Shown here one piece after another: positions 8,178 to 16,957 of a DNA stretch of 46,441 nt. Each line of letters begins with the position of its first letter. Positions within the stretch are counted from its first letter, which is position 1. This DNA comes from Candidatus Rokuibacteriota bacterium (GTDB taxonomy: Bacteria; Methylomirabilota; Methylomirabilia; Rokubacteriales; CSP1-6). The stretch spans positions 1-46,441 of the forward strand of contig QHTB01000172.1 in the NCBI GenBank assembly GCA_003220615.1, read 5' to 3'. The position numbers were made by a program, and so were the translations under genes. The notes under the pieces are model-generated. The model was not told the origin of the DNA, made no database searches, and saw only the letters and a program-made list of their open reading frames with translations.

Positions 8178-9741
8178 TCGGCGCCTACGGTCAGGGATCG
8201 CGCTCGCCGCCATCGCGCTCGCGTGTGTCCTCCTCGTCGCGGGCTTCCTCGACGCGACGGCTCAGCCCAAGCCAGCCCCGGCGGCCAAGCCTGAGGGCGA
8301 GATGCGCTGGGCGCTCTACGTGACGCTCGCACCCCTGTGGTTCGACCCCGGCGAGGTCGCCGGCTTCATCACGCCGTTCTGGGTCCTCTACGCCCTGCAC
8401 GATGGACTGGTGAAGCCGATGCCCGGCAACATCATGACGCCGAGCCTGGCCGAGTCCTGGACCGTCAGCAGCGATCAGCGCGTCTACGAGTTCAAGCTCC
8501 GGGAGGGCCTGAAGTTCCACAACGGCGATCCGTTCACCGCCGAGGACGTGAAGTTCAGCTTCTACCGGGCGAAGAGCGCCCGGGTCCTCAAGGAGAAAGT
8601 CCGCGAGGTCGAGATCGTCGGGCCGTACCGCGTGCGCTTTCACCTCCACGAGCCGTTTCCCGACTTCATGGCCTTCTATGGAACGCTCGCCACCGGAGCG
8701 AGCTGGGTCGTGCCCAAGAAGTACGTCGAGCAGGTGGGCAACGAAGGCTTCAAGAAGCAGCCGGTCGGTCTCGGGCCCTACAAGTTCGTGAGCAACACAC
8801 CCGGCGTCGAGCTGGTCATGGAAGCGTTCGAGGGCTACTGGCGCAAGACACCGCACGTGAAGCGCCTGGTCTTCAAGAGCGTCCCCGAAGCGACGACGCG
8901 CGCGGCCATGCTGAAGAAGGGCGAGGTGGACGTCGCCTACCTGCTGGACGCGCCGACGGCGCTCGAGATCAAGCGCGATCCTGATCTTCGCCTGGCGTTC
9001 TCGGGCGCGATCGGGATCCACTTCGTCGAGTTCTTCGACCAGTGGGATCCCAAATCGCCGTGGCACGACCGCCGCGTGCGGCTGGCCGCCAACTACGCCA
9101 TCGACCGCCGATCACTGAACGAGGCCGAGACGCTCGGCGCGTCCCGCCTCACCGGCGGCATGGTGCCGCGCAAGTTCGAGTTCGCGCTGGCCCTCGAGCC
9201 CTATCCGTACGATCCCGCCAAGGCCAAGCAACTCCTGGCCGAGGCTGGCTATCCGAACGGCTTCGACGCCGGGGTCCTCTATCCGTATCCGCCCTACTTC
9301 TCGATGGGCGAGACGGTCGCCAACGATTTCGCCGCGGTGGGGATCAAGACAAAGCTCGTGACGATGGAGCGGGCGGCCTTCCAGTCGGCGTGGCTGGCAA
9401 AGAAGCTCAACGGGGTCTGTGTCTGCGTGCTCGCGCCGTACGGCAACGCGGCCACGCGGCTCGCCGAGCTGGTGACGAGCGACGGCACCTTCGCGCGAGG
9501 CGCCGATCCCGACGTCGAAGCGCTCTACAAGCAACAGGCCCGGGAGCTCGACAAGAAGAAGCGCGAGGCGCTCCTCCATCAGATCCAGCACATCCTCCAC
9601 GACCGGGTGCGGTTCGCGCCGATCTGGGAATACATCTGGCCGAGCGGAATCGGGCCGCGCGTGGCCGAGCCAGCTCTCTTGATGATCGATCCCTACCCGT
9701 GGTCGGCTCCGCTCGAAGACGTGCGGCTCAAGAAAAACTGA
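8167..9741 (+). CDS. ABC transporter substrate-binding protein, family 5 (dipeptide/oligopeptide type)
   Basis: This 524-residue periplasmic solute-binding protein has a long, basic signal peptide (residues 1-33, hydrophobic core ALAAIALACVLLVAGFL, cleavage near ATA). The mature part follows the SBP_bac_5 layout: PSLAESWTVS, then the family signature around FHNGDPFTAEDVKFSF (about residues 118-133), and GLGPYKFV and AMLKKGEVDVAYL further on. It would bind a peptide-like, nickel-like or small organic ligand and deliver it to an ABC permease. No permease or ATPase gene is in the window, so it is an orphan binding protein. It is clearly paralogous to the protein encoded at 22696-24216 and to the remnant at 16757-16951. 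The ATG at 8167 lies inside the preceding gene. Confidence 0.92.
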   Translation: MPSDRRLRSGIALAAIALACVLLVAGFLDATAQPKPAPAAKPEGEMRWALYVTLAPLWFDPGEVAGFITPFWVLYALHDGLVKPMPGNIMTPSLAESWTVSSDQRVYEFKLREGLKFHNGDPFTAEDVKFSFYRAKSARVLKEKVREVEIVGPYRVRFHLHEPFPDFMAFYGTLATGASWVVPKKYVEQVGNEGFKKQPVGLGPYKFVSNTPGVELVMEAFEGYWRKTPHVKRLVFKSVPEATTRAAMLKKGEVDVAYLLDAPTALEIKRDPDLRLAFSGAIGIHFVEFFDQWDPKSPWHDRRVRLAANYAIDRRSLNEAETLGASRLTGGMVPRKFEFALALEPYPYDPAKAKQLLAEAGYPNGFDAGVLYPYPPYFSMGETVANDFAAVGIKTKLVTMERAAFQSAWLAKKLNGVCVCVLAPYGNAATRLAELVTSDGTFARGADPDVEALYKQQARELDKKKREALLHQIQHILHDRVRFAPIWEYIWPSGIGPRVAEPALLMIDPYPWSAPLEDVRLKKN

Positions 9742-9770
9742 CGGAGGACCGGTCCGAGAAGGAGGACGCT

Positions 9771-10544
9771 ATGCTCACGACGACCCGCGACGGAGTGAAG
9801 ATCGCGTACGAAGAGCGCGGAACCGGCTCACCCGCGTTCGTCTTCGTCCATGGCTGGACGTGCAACCGGTCGTTCTTCGCGCCACAGGCCGAGGCCTTCG
9901 CGAAACGGCATCGTGTCGTGTCGGTCGACCTGCGTGGACACGGCGAGAGCGACAAGCCGCAGGGCGTCTACCCGATCAGCGCCTACGCCGACGACGTCGC
10001 GCACTTGATCAGCGAATTGAACCTCGGCAAGGTCATCGCCGTCGGGCACAGCATGGGCGGCGTGACGGTGCTCCAGCTCGCGGTCGCGCATCCCGATCGC
10101 GTCGCCGGCATCGTCATGGTCGACCCGGCGCCCTTCACCTTCCCGCCCGAGCTCCGGGCGGCGATCCAGGGCCTGGTGGCCGCCATCGAGGCAGGGAACC
10201 GGGGGCCACAGCGCCAGTTCATCGAGGAGCATCTCTTCCTGCCGACGTCCGACAAGGCCCTCGTCAAGCGTGTCGTCGACGTGATGACGTCGGGGCCCGC
10301 ACACGTGGCGGCCGGCGCGATGAAGGGCATCCTCGGCTTCGACGGCGTCGCCGCTGCTGCGCGCTGCAAGGTGCCGTCGCTCCACATCGGCGCCACGCCC
10401 CCGCTCAACCCGCCGCACCTGATGTCGCAGTGGCTGCCGACCGTCGTCAACGGCTTGACCGTCGGCGCCGGCCACTTCAACCAGCTCGAGGTTCCGGAAC
10501 AGATCAACTCGATGATCGAGGGCTTCGTGCGCCACCACGTGTGA
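9771..10544 (+). CDS. Alpha/beta-fold hydrolase
   Basis: This 257-residue cytoplasmic hydrolase belongs to the alpha/beta-hydrolase superfamily. The oxyanion motif HGW (residues 27-29), the strand-turn VDLRGHGESD (52-61) and the nucleophile elbow GHSMGG with Ser94 are evident. The catalytic histidine lies in VGAGHFNQLE near the C-terminus, and the acid is probably D118 in VMVDPAP or a later residue. The closest general types are ester, enol-lactone or C-C bond hydrolases of the MhpC/PcaD style. An AAGGAGG (9759-9765) sits six bases before the ATG at 9771. It closes the operon that starts with the Gfo/Idh dehydrogenase, 29 bases after the solute-binding protein, and converges with the LysR gene. 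Confidence 0.9.
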   Translation: MLTTTRDGVKIAYEERGTGSPAFVFVHGWTCNRSFFAPQAEAFAKRHRVVSVDLRGHGESDKPQGVYPISAYADDVAHLISELNLGKVIAVGHSMGGVTVLQLAVAHPDRVAGIVMVDPAPFTFPPELRAAIQGLVAAIEAGNRGPQRQFIEEHLFLPTSDKALVKRVVDVMTSGPAHVAAGAMKGILGFDGVAAAARCKVPSLHIGATPPLNPPHLMSQWLPTVVNGLTVGAGHFNQLEVPEQINSMIEGFVRHHV

Positions 10545-10562
10545 GCGCGAAAGGCGTCGAGA

Positions 10563-11462
10563 CTAGAGTCCGCGGCTGACTGAAGCAATGACGTCGCGGA
10601 GCCAGCGGTGGGCGGGGTAGCCATCGAGCTTTCGGTGCCACAGCATCGACGTACGGACCATCGGTGACGTGAAGGGCAGCTCACGGAACTGTACGGCGGC
10701 TCCCCGGGCCAGCGCTTCCGCGACCCGCCGGCTCAGCGTGGCGACCATGTCCGACTTGGCGAGAACGGGCCCTGCCGAGAGATACGGTAGGCGCAGGGCG
10801 ATTCGTCGCTTCGTACCCCGCGTGGCGAGCGACCGGTCGATGAATCCGGTGTCGTCACCGCTCGACGAGATCGCCACGTGCGCCAGCGCGCCGAAGGCCT
10901 CGGCGGAGAGCTTGCTCCGACCGGCCGGGTGTTCCCGGCGCATCACGGCGACGAACCGATCCTCGAGCAACGCCGTGCTCCCAAAACGCTCGCCCACCGC
11001 CTCGAACGTGCCGATGGCGACGTCGAGCTCGCCGCTGTCGAGAAGATCGAAGACGTCGAGAGTTCCGCTGGGCCGAAGATCGAGTTGCACGAGCGGAGCC
11101 GCCGCGGCAACGGCGGCCACCAGCGGCGCGGCCATGACGATCGCGGCGTAATTGTTGATGGCGATCGAAAAGCGTCGGTTCGCCTGCGCGGCCACGAACG
11201 TCTCGGGCTCGAGGGCCCGTTGCATTTCCGCGAGGGCATGGCGCAGCGGCAGCGCCAGCTGCTCGGCGCGAGGTGTCGGCACCATCCCGGTCGGGGTGCG
11301 GATGAACAACTGATCCTTCACCAGATACCGCAAGCGGTTCAGGGCATGGCTCAGGGCTGGCTGACTCATGCCGAGCCGTTTTCCCGCCCGCGTCACGCTG
11401 CCGTCCTGCATGACCGCCTCGAACACGACGAGCAGGTTGAGGTCGAAGGCTCGCCAATTCAT
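10563..11462 (-). CDS. LysR family transcriptional regulator
   Basis: This 299-residue regulator has the N-terminal winged helix-turn-helix of the LysR family. FDLNLLVVFEAVMQDGSVTR (residues 6-25) leads into LGMSQPALSHALNRLRYLV, and the wing is FIRTPTGMVPTPRAEQL. A periplasmic-binding-fold effector domain spans about 90-299 and resembles that of NodD/PcaQ-like members. The ATG at 11462 was chosen because GGAG (11472-11475) is nine bases before it; the ATG at 11471 touches that site directly. The gene is divergent from the membrane protein/RND operon across a 97-base gap, the classic arrangement for a LysR protein controlling its neighbour. Control of the efflux operon is inferred, not shown. 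Confidence 0.93.
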   Translation of the reverse strand: MNWRAFDLNLLVVFEAVMQDGSVTRAGKRLGMSQPALSHALNRLRYLVKDQLFIRTPTGMVPTPRAEQLALPLRHALAEMQRALEPETFVAAQANRRFSIAINNYAAIVMAAPLVAAVAAAAPLVQLDLRPSGTLDVFDLLDSGELDVAIGTFEAVGERFGSTALLEDRFVAVMRREHPAGRSKLSAEAFGALAHVAISSSGDDTGFIDRSLATRGTKRRIALRLPYLSAGPVLAKSDMVATLSRRVAEALARGAAVQFRELPFTSPMVRTSMLWHRKLDGYPAHRWLRDVIASVSRGL

Positions 11463-11559
11463 CTGAGACATCTCCACGTGATGAGAATGAATTTGCTGCA
11501 TTGTAGCGCCGCGCGTAGCGTTGGGGTGTGAGCCAAAGACGGATCGAAGGAGCACGGCG
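11463..11559. promoter_or_regulatory. Divergent promoter region between LysR gene and RND operon
   Basis: This 97-base gap must hold the promoters for both directions and the likely LysR operator. It is less GC-rich than the surroundings around 11480-11500 (ATGAGAATGAATTTGCTGCA). I cannot identify clear -10/-35 boxes by eye. The forward gene has AAGGAG at 11547-11552, eight bases before its ATG. Confidence 0.5.
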
Positions 11560-12321
11560 ATGATCGACTGGATTCACGCAGGTCCCGCGCTGACGGCGGC
11601 CTTCCTGGCATCACTGGTCGAGTGTGTCGAGGCGGCGACGATCGTGCTGGCCGTCGGCACGGTACGCGGCTGGCGCTCGGCGCTCGTCGGCATGGCGGCC
11701 GGACTCGCGCTGCTCATTGCGCTCGTCGTCGTTCTCGGCCCCGCCCTCGGGATCGTTCCCCTCACCGTCCTTCAGCTGGTCATCGGCGTCCTGCTCCTGC
11801 TGTTCGGCCTGAGCTGGCTGCGCAAGGCGGTGCTGCGCGCGGCGCGTGTCATGCCGCTGCACGACGAGCGCCGAGCGTTTGCGGCCACGACCACCGCGCT
11901 GGGCGCGATCGCGCCCGCGGCGTCGGGCGGCTGGGACACCGTTGCCGTGGCCACGACCTTCAAGGCGATGGTCCTGGAGGGCATCGAGGTCGTCTTCATC
12001 GTGCTCTCGGTGGGCGCCGCCCATCAGATGATCGTCCCCGCGAGCCTCGGCGCCGCCGCCGCCGGCGTCGCCGTCGCGCTGGCCGCGCTGGTGCTACGCC
12101 GGCCGCTGGCCAGGGTCCCGGAGAACACGTTGAAATTCTCGGTTGGCGTTCTGCTCGCAAGCTTCGGCGCGTTCTGGATCGGCGAGGGGTTGGGATTTCA
12201 CTGGCCCGGCGCCGACCTCTCGATCCTCGGCCTGGCGGGTGGATTCCTGATCCTGTCGTCGGTGACGGTGGTGGCCCTGCGCACGGAGGCTCTTCGCGCC
12301 CGGACCGTGAAGGAGATCTGA
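11560..12321 (+). CDS. Multi-pass membrane protein with two ExxE half-repeats (COG4280-like)
   Basis: This 253-residue protein has about seven hydrophobic segments and no signal peptide. Two transmembrane segments carry matching acidic motifs: LVECVEAATIVLAVG (E21, E24) and VLEGIEVVFIVLSVG (E140, E143). This suggests two inverted or duplicated halves. The arrangement recalls transporters that bind cations through paired glutamates, such as FTR1 (REGLE) or GDT1/TMEM165, and the uncharacterised COG4280 membrane proteins; I favour the last. It is the first gene of the operon with the RND permease, which starts seven bases after its stop. The start is the ATG at 11560 with AAGGAG eight bases upstream. 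Transport of a metal or other solute is inference only. Confidence 0.75.
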   Translation: MIDWIHAGPALTAAFLASLVECVEAATIVLAVGTVRGWRSALVGMAAGLALLIALVVVLGPALGIVPLTVLQLVIGVLLLLFGLSWLRKAVLRAARVMPLHDERRAFAATTTALGAIAPAASGGWDTVAVATTFKAMVLEGIEVVFIVLSVGAAHQMIVPASLGAAAAGVAVALAALVLRRPLARVPENTLKFSVGVLLASFGAFWIGEGLGFHWPGADLSILGLAGGFLILSSVTVVALRTEALRARTVKEI

Positions 12322-12327
12322 GTCGCC

Positions 12328-15300
12328 ATGTGGATCGTCAGGCTCGCCCTACGCCGGCCGTATACGTTCGTCATCGTCGCACTCTTGATCGTGCTGCTCG
12401 GGGTGGTGACGATCGTGCGCACGCCGACGGACATCTTCCCCGACGTCAACATCCCGGTCGTCAGCGTCATCTGGTCGCTGACCGGGACCTCGGTCACCGA
12501 CATGGAGGCGCGGATCGTCACGCCCTCGGAGCGCGCGTTCACCACCTCCGTGAACGACATCGAGCACATCGAGTCGCAGACGATGCCCGGGGTGGGCGTG
12601 ATCAAGGTCTTCTTCCACCCCAACACCCAGATCGGCGCGGCGATCGCCGAGGTCACGGCGGTCTCGCAACAGCTCCTGCGCACGAGTCCGCCCGGCACGA
12701 CGCCGCCCCTGATCCTCCAGTACAACGCCTCCAGCGTCCCCATCCTCCAGCTCGGGGTGGACAGCAAGACGCTGACGGAGGGTCAGCTCTACGACTACTC
12801 CCAGAACTTCATTCGCACCCAGCTCGCGACCGTGCAGGGCGCGTCGGTGATGCTCCCGTATGGCGGCAAGCCGCGACAGGTCATGGTCGACCTCGATCCG
12901 CAGGCGCTGCAGGGCAATGGCCTGAGCGCGGCGGACGTCGTCGGGGCCGTGAGTGCGCAGAACCTCGTCCTGCCGACGGGCACGGCGAAGATCGGGAGCC
13001 GGGAGTATCCGGTCCTTCTCAACAGCAGCCCGGACACTGTCGCGGCCCTCAATAACCTGCCCATCAAGCAGGTGAACGGCAAGGTGGTCTACATCCACGA
13101 CGTTGCGCAGGTGCGCGATGGCTTCGCCGTCCAGCAGAACATCGTGACCAGCAACGGGCAGCGCGGGAGTTTGCTGTCGGTCCTCAAGGCGCAGGGGGCC
13201 TCGACCCTCGCCATCGTGCAGCGGGTGAAGGCGGCGCTGCCCGCGATCCAGGCCACCCTGCCCCCCGAGCTCCGGATCACGCCGCTCTTCGATCAGTCGA
13301 TCTTCGTCCGCGCCGCCCTCAACGGCGTCGTTCGCGAGGGCGCCATCGCGGCGGTGCTGACCGGATTGATGATCCTCGTGTTCCTCGGCAGCTGGCGCAG
13401 CACGGTCATCGTGGCGGTCTCGATCCCGCTGTCGATCCTCACCTCGCTCATCCTGCTCGGTGCTCTCGGCTACACGATCAACATCATGACGCTCGGCGGC
13501 CTCGGGCTGGCCGTCGGCATCCTCGTCGACGATGCGACGGTCACGCTCGAGAACGTGCACCGCAACCTCGGCCTCGGCAGCCGCCTGCGGCAGGCCATCC
13601 TCGACGGGGCGCAGCAGATCGCCACGCCCGCGCTGGTCTCGACGCTCTCGATCTGCATCGTCTTCGTGCCCGTCCTCTTCCTGAGCGGCATCGTGCAGTT
13701 CCTGTTCACGCCGCTGGCCCTGGCCGTCGTGTTCGCCATGCTTGCGTCCTACCTCCTGTCGCGAACGCTGGTGCCCACCATGATCGACTACCTGCTCGGC
13801 AGTGAGGCCGGCCGCTACGCGCCCGGCGGTGGCGATCACGCCGGCGGCGACATCGTCTGGCGCATCCACGAGGCGTTCAATCGCCGGTTCGAGCGCTTCC
13901 GCGATCGGTATCGCGAGGCCCTCGGGTGGGCGCTCGGTCACCGCCCCCTCGTGCTCGGCGTCTTCGGCGGCTTCTTCGCCGTGTCCCTCCTGCTCGCGGC
14001 GTTCAGCGGGCAGGACTTCTTCCCCCAGGTGGACGCGGGCCAGTTCCGCCTGCACGTCCGTGCCCCCGCGAGCACCCGTCTCGAGGCGACGGATCAGCTC
14101 TTCAATGCCGTGGAGGCCCGGATCCGCCAGACCATCCCGCCGGACGAGCTCGGCCTGATCCTGACGAACATCGGACTGCCGGTGGGCGGCGTCAATCTCG
14201 CGTTCAGCGACGGCGCCACGACCGGATCCGCCGACGGCGAGATCCTCGTCTCGCTCAAGGCCCCGGGCAAGACGTTCGCGTACGTGCGGGAGCTCCGGCG
14301 ACAGCTGCCCGCCGCGTTCCCCCAGGCAACGTTCTTCTTCTCGGCCGCCGACATCGTCAGCCAGATCCTCAACTTCGGCCTTCCCGCGCCGATCGACATC
14401 CAGGTGGTGGGGGCGAATCCGGCCAACCAGGAGCTGGCGCGCCGCATCGCCCAGCGGATCACATCGCTGCCCGGCGTGGTCGACGTGCATGTCCATCAGG
14501 TCACGGCGGCTCCCGCCCTCAACATCAACGTCGACCGCACGCGCGCCGCGCAGGTCGGTCTCACGCAGCGGGACATCGCGAGCTCGGTGCTGGTCTCGCT
14601 GGCCGGCAGCGGCGACGGGTCTCCCAACTTCTGGCTCGACCCCAAGAACGGCGTGAACTACCGCGTGGTCGTGCAGACGCCGCAGTACCGGATCGACTCG
14701 GTCGACGCGCTCGCCAGGGAGCCTCTCCTCGCCACGACGGCGGGCGGCGGACCGCAGCTCTTGACGAACCTCGCCACCGTCGACCCCGGGACGACGCCGG
14801 CCGTGGCGAACCACTACAACGTCCAGCGCGTGTTCGACGTCTTCGCCAGCGTGCAGGACCGGGATCTCGGCGGCGCCGCCCGCGACATCGGCAAGGTCGT
14901 CGCCGACGAGCGGAGGCACCTGCCGCGCGGCAGCACCTTGACGGTGCGGGGCCAGGTCCAGAGCATGAACTCCGCCTTCCTGGGGCTCGGCGGCGGAATG
15001 ATCTTCGCCGTCGTCCTCGTGTACGCGCTGATGGTGGTGAACTTCCAGTCGTGGCTCGATCCCTTCATCATCATCACGGCGCTGCCGGGCGCCATCGCCG
15101 GTGTGCTGTGGGCGCTCTTCGTCACGCAGACGACGGTCAACGTTCCCTCCCTCATGGGGGCCATCATGTCGATCGGCGTGGCGACGGCGAACAGCATCCT
15201 GGTGGTGACGTTCGCCAACGACGAGCGGCAGGCCGGCCACGACGCGGTGAGCGCCGCGCTGAGCGCCGGCGTCACCAGGCTCCGTCCCGTGCTCATGACC

Positions 15301-15498
15301 GCGCTGGCCATGATCATCGGCATGTTCCCCATGGCCCTCGGGCTCGGCGAAGGCGGCGAGCAGAACGCGCCGCTCGGCCGCGCCGTCATCGGCGGCCTCG
15401 TCGTCGCCACGGTCGTCACGCTGTTCGTCGTCCCCGTCTTCTACAGCTTGTTCCGCGGGCGTGCGCCACACGTCGAAGAGGAGGCAGACCCGTCATGA
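12328..15498 (+). CDS. RND family efflux transporter permease (AcrB/HAE1-like)
   Basis: This 1056-residue inner-membrane pump has the RND layout: TM1 at residues 10-30, a large periplasmic loop, TM2-6 at about 330-480, TM7 near 540, a second loop, and TM8-12 at about 880-1045. Proton-relay aspartates are present in TM4 (GILVDDATVTLENVH, D401-D402). In TM10, where AcrB has a lysine before Asn (AKNAIL), this protein has ATANSIL, so the relay lysine is missing. Pumps of this type expel drugs, solvents or, in other subfamilies, metals. The gene lies between the COG4280-like membrane protein and the adaptor, which overlaps it by four bases. No TolC-like outer-membrane gene follows. Confidence 0.94.
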   Translation: MWIVRLALRRPYTFVIVALLIVLLGVVTIVRTPTDIFPDVNIPVVSVIWSLTGTSVTDMEARIVTPSERAFTTSVNDIEHIESQTMPGVGVIKVFFHPNTQIGAAIAEVTAVSQQLLRTSPPGTTPPLILQYNASSVPILQLGVDSKTLTEGQLYDYSQNFIRTQLATVQGASVMLPYGGKPRQVMVDLDPQALQGNGLSAADVVGAVSAQNLVLPTGTAKIGSREYPVLLNSSPDTVAALNNLPIKQVNGKVVYIHDVAQVRDGFAVQQNIVTSNGQRGSLLSVLKAQGASTLAIVQRVKAALPAIQATLPPELRITPLFDQSIFVRAALNGVVREGAIAAVLTGLMILVFLGSWRSTVIVAVSIPLSILTSLILLGALGYTINIMTLGGLGLAVGILVDDATVTLENVHRNLGLGSRLRQAILDGAQQIATPALVSTLSICIVFVPVLFLSGIVQFLFTPLALAVVFAMLASYLLSRTLVPTMIDYLLGSEAGRYAPGGGDHAGGDIVWRIHEAFNRRFERFRDRYREALGWALGHRPLVLGVFGGFFAVSLLLAAFSGQDFFPQVDAGQFRLHVRAPASTRLEATDQLFNAVEARIRQTIPPDELGLILTNIGLPVGGVNLAFSDGATTGSADGEILVSLKAPGKTFAYVRELRRQLPAAFPQATFFFSAADIVSQILNFGLPAPIDIQVVGANPANQELARRIAQRITSLPGVVDVHVHQVTAAPALNINVDRTRAAQVGLTQRDIASSVLVSLAGSGDGSPNFWLDPKNGVNYRVVVQTPQYRIDSVDALAREPLLATTAGGGPQLLTNLATVDPGTTPAVANHYNVQRVFDVFASVQDRDLGGAARDIGKVVADERRHLPRGSTLTVRGQVQSMNSAFLGLGGGMIFAVVLVYALMVVNFQSWLDPFIIITALPGAIAGVLWALFVTQTTVNVPSLMGAIMSIGVATANSILVVTFANDERQAGHDAVSAALSAGVTRLRPVLMTALAMIIGMFPMALGLGEGGEQNAPLGRAVIGGLVVATVVTLFVVPVFYSLFRGRAPHVEEEADPS

Positions 15499-16742
15499 AA
15501 CACCCATCCTCGCGCTTCATCGTGATCTCCACCGTCGTGCTCATCGCTCTCGTGGCGATCGGGGTGGTGCCTCGCCTCGGCCAGAGTGCCGCGCTCCAGC
15601 GCGCGGCAACCCCTCCGATTCCAACCGTGAAAGTCATGACGGCCTCGCGCGCGGCCGCCGCGACCGATTTCACGCTACCGGGAAACATCCAGGCCATCCA
15701 GGACGTGCCGATCTACGCGCGCGCCGACGGCTATCTCAAGCGGCGCCTCGTCGACATCGGCGACCGGGTGCAACAAGGCCAGGTGCTCGCGGAGATCGAC
15801 ACGCCGGAGCTCGATCAGCAAGTCGCGCAGGGGCAGGCCGCGCTGGCGCAAGCGCAGGCCAGCCTCGCGCAGGCACAGTCCGCCCTCGAGCAGGCCCGGG
15901 CAGCGCTCCAGCACAGCGAGGCGACGATGCGCCTCAACGGCGTGACGCTCGCGCGCTGGCAAGAGCTCAAGCGACGCGACCTGGTGGCCCAGCAGGACGT
16001 CGACAACTTCCAGGCGGCGTCCGACGGCAGCCGCGCCGACGTGGCGGCCGCCCAGGCGAACATCGCGGCGCTCGTGGCCAGCGCGAACGCTGCGCGCGCC
16101 AACGTGACGGCGAGCGAGGCGAACCTGCGCCGCCTCACGGATCTGCAGTCGTACCAGACGCTGCGCGCGCCGTTTTCGGGCATCGTCACCGTCCGCAACG
16201 TGGACCAGGGTTCGCTGATCTCCTCCGGCCGCGTGCCGAACGCCATGCCGGCGTTCCGCGTGGCACAGATCGACAGCTTGCGCGTCTACGTGAACGTGCC
16301 GCAGACCTTCGTGTCGTCCATCACGCCCGGCCTGTCCACGGACACGGTGGTGCGCGAGCTTCCCAACCGCGTCTTCAAGGCGAGCGTGGTCAGCACCGCG
16401 GAAGCCCTGGATCCTGCCTCGCGCACGCTCTTGACGGAGATCCGCATGCAAAACCAGGGCGGCCTGCTCCGGCCCGGCATGTATGCCGACGTGAAGTTCC
16501 ACGTGACGCGGACGGATCCGCCGTTCCTGCTGCCTTCGAGCGCGGTTATCATCCGATCGGGCCCGCCCCTCGTGGCGACCGTCGCTCCCGACAGCGTCGT
16601 GCATCTCACGCCGGTCCAGCTCGGGCGCGATCTCGGATCGAGCGTCGAGGTCACCGGCGGCCTCGGCGAGCGGGACGCGTTCATCCTGGCGCCGGCGGAC
16701 AACCTGGACGAGGGAGCCCGCGTGAATCCCGTGCGTGTTTGA
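15495..16742 (+). CDS. RND efflux periplasmic adaptor (membrane fusion protein)
   Basis: This 415-residue adaptor links the RND permease to an outer-membrane channel. It begins with a membrane anchor or signal segment (FIVISTVVLIALVAIGVV, residues 8-25). It continues with a split lipoyl domain (YARADGYLKRRLVDIGDRV) and an alpha-hairpin rich in Ala-Gln repeats (GQAALAQAQASLAQAQSALE, about 115-200). The second lipoyl half (LRAPFSGIVTVRNVDQGSLI) and the beta-barrel and membrane-proximal domains (ending AFILAPADNLDEGARV) follow. The ATG overlaps the permease stop (ATGA), so the two are translationally coupled. Placing the adaptor after the permease is less common than the reverse. The partner outer-membrane protein must be encoded elsewhere. 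Confidence 0.93.
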   Translation: MKHPSSRFIVISTVVLIALVAIGVVPRLGQSAALQRAATPPIPTVKVMTASRAAAATDFTLPGNIQAIQDVPIYARADGYLKRRLVDIGDRVQQGQVLAEIDTPELDQQVAQGQAALAQAQASLAQAQSALEQARAALQHSEATMRLNGVTLARWQELKRRDLVAQQDVDNFQAASDGSRADVAAAQANIAALVASANAARANVTASEANLRRLTDLQSYQTLRAPFSGIVTVRNVDQGSLISSGRVPNAMPAFRVAQIDSLRVYVNVPQTFVSSITPGLSTDTVVRELPNRVFKASVVSTAEALDPASRTLLTEIRMQNQGGLLRPGMYADVKFHVTRTDPPFLLPSSAVIIRSGPPLVATVAPDSVVHLTPVQLGRDLGSSVEVTGGLGERDAFILAPADNLDEGARVNPVRV

Positions 16743-16756
16743 GCCGGCCGAGCGGG

Positions 16757-16951
16757 CAGCTCGACAAGAAGAAGCGCGAGGCGTTGCTGCACCAGATCCA
16801 GCGCATCCTGCACGAGCAGGCCGTGCAGGCGCCCGTCTATCACCTGGGCTTCCCGATCGGCGTCGGGCCGCGCGTGGACGACATCATGGCCACCGCGATC
16901 CCGGGCTTCTACATGTCGCCCTACGAGGACCTCAAGCTCCGGCGCCCCTGA
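16757..16951 (+). pseudogene. 3' remnant of a family 5 solute-binding protein gene
   Basis: Directly after the adaptor stop, an open frame without its own start encodes the last 65 residues of a family 5 solute-binding protein: QLDKKKREALLHQIQRILHE, then the conserved GPRVDD...SPYEDLKLRRP ending. It matches the C-terminus of the protein ending at 9741 at 17 of the first 18 residues, with 24 identical bases (9547-9570 versus 16760-16783). It also resembles the end of the protein encoded at 22696-24216. The rest of the gene is missing. It could be translated only by readthrough or as a frameshifted tail of the adaptor gene. It marks an old duplication or rearrangement breakpoint at about 16745-16757. 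Confidence 0.85.
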
Positions 16952-16957
16952 GCGACG

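Noticed and set aside
12349..15471. Very long open frame on the minus strand across the RND permease gene
   Set aside because: It is antisense to a clearly conserved gene, has an arginine- and aspartate-rich composition without domains, and arises from GC-rich third positions.
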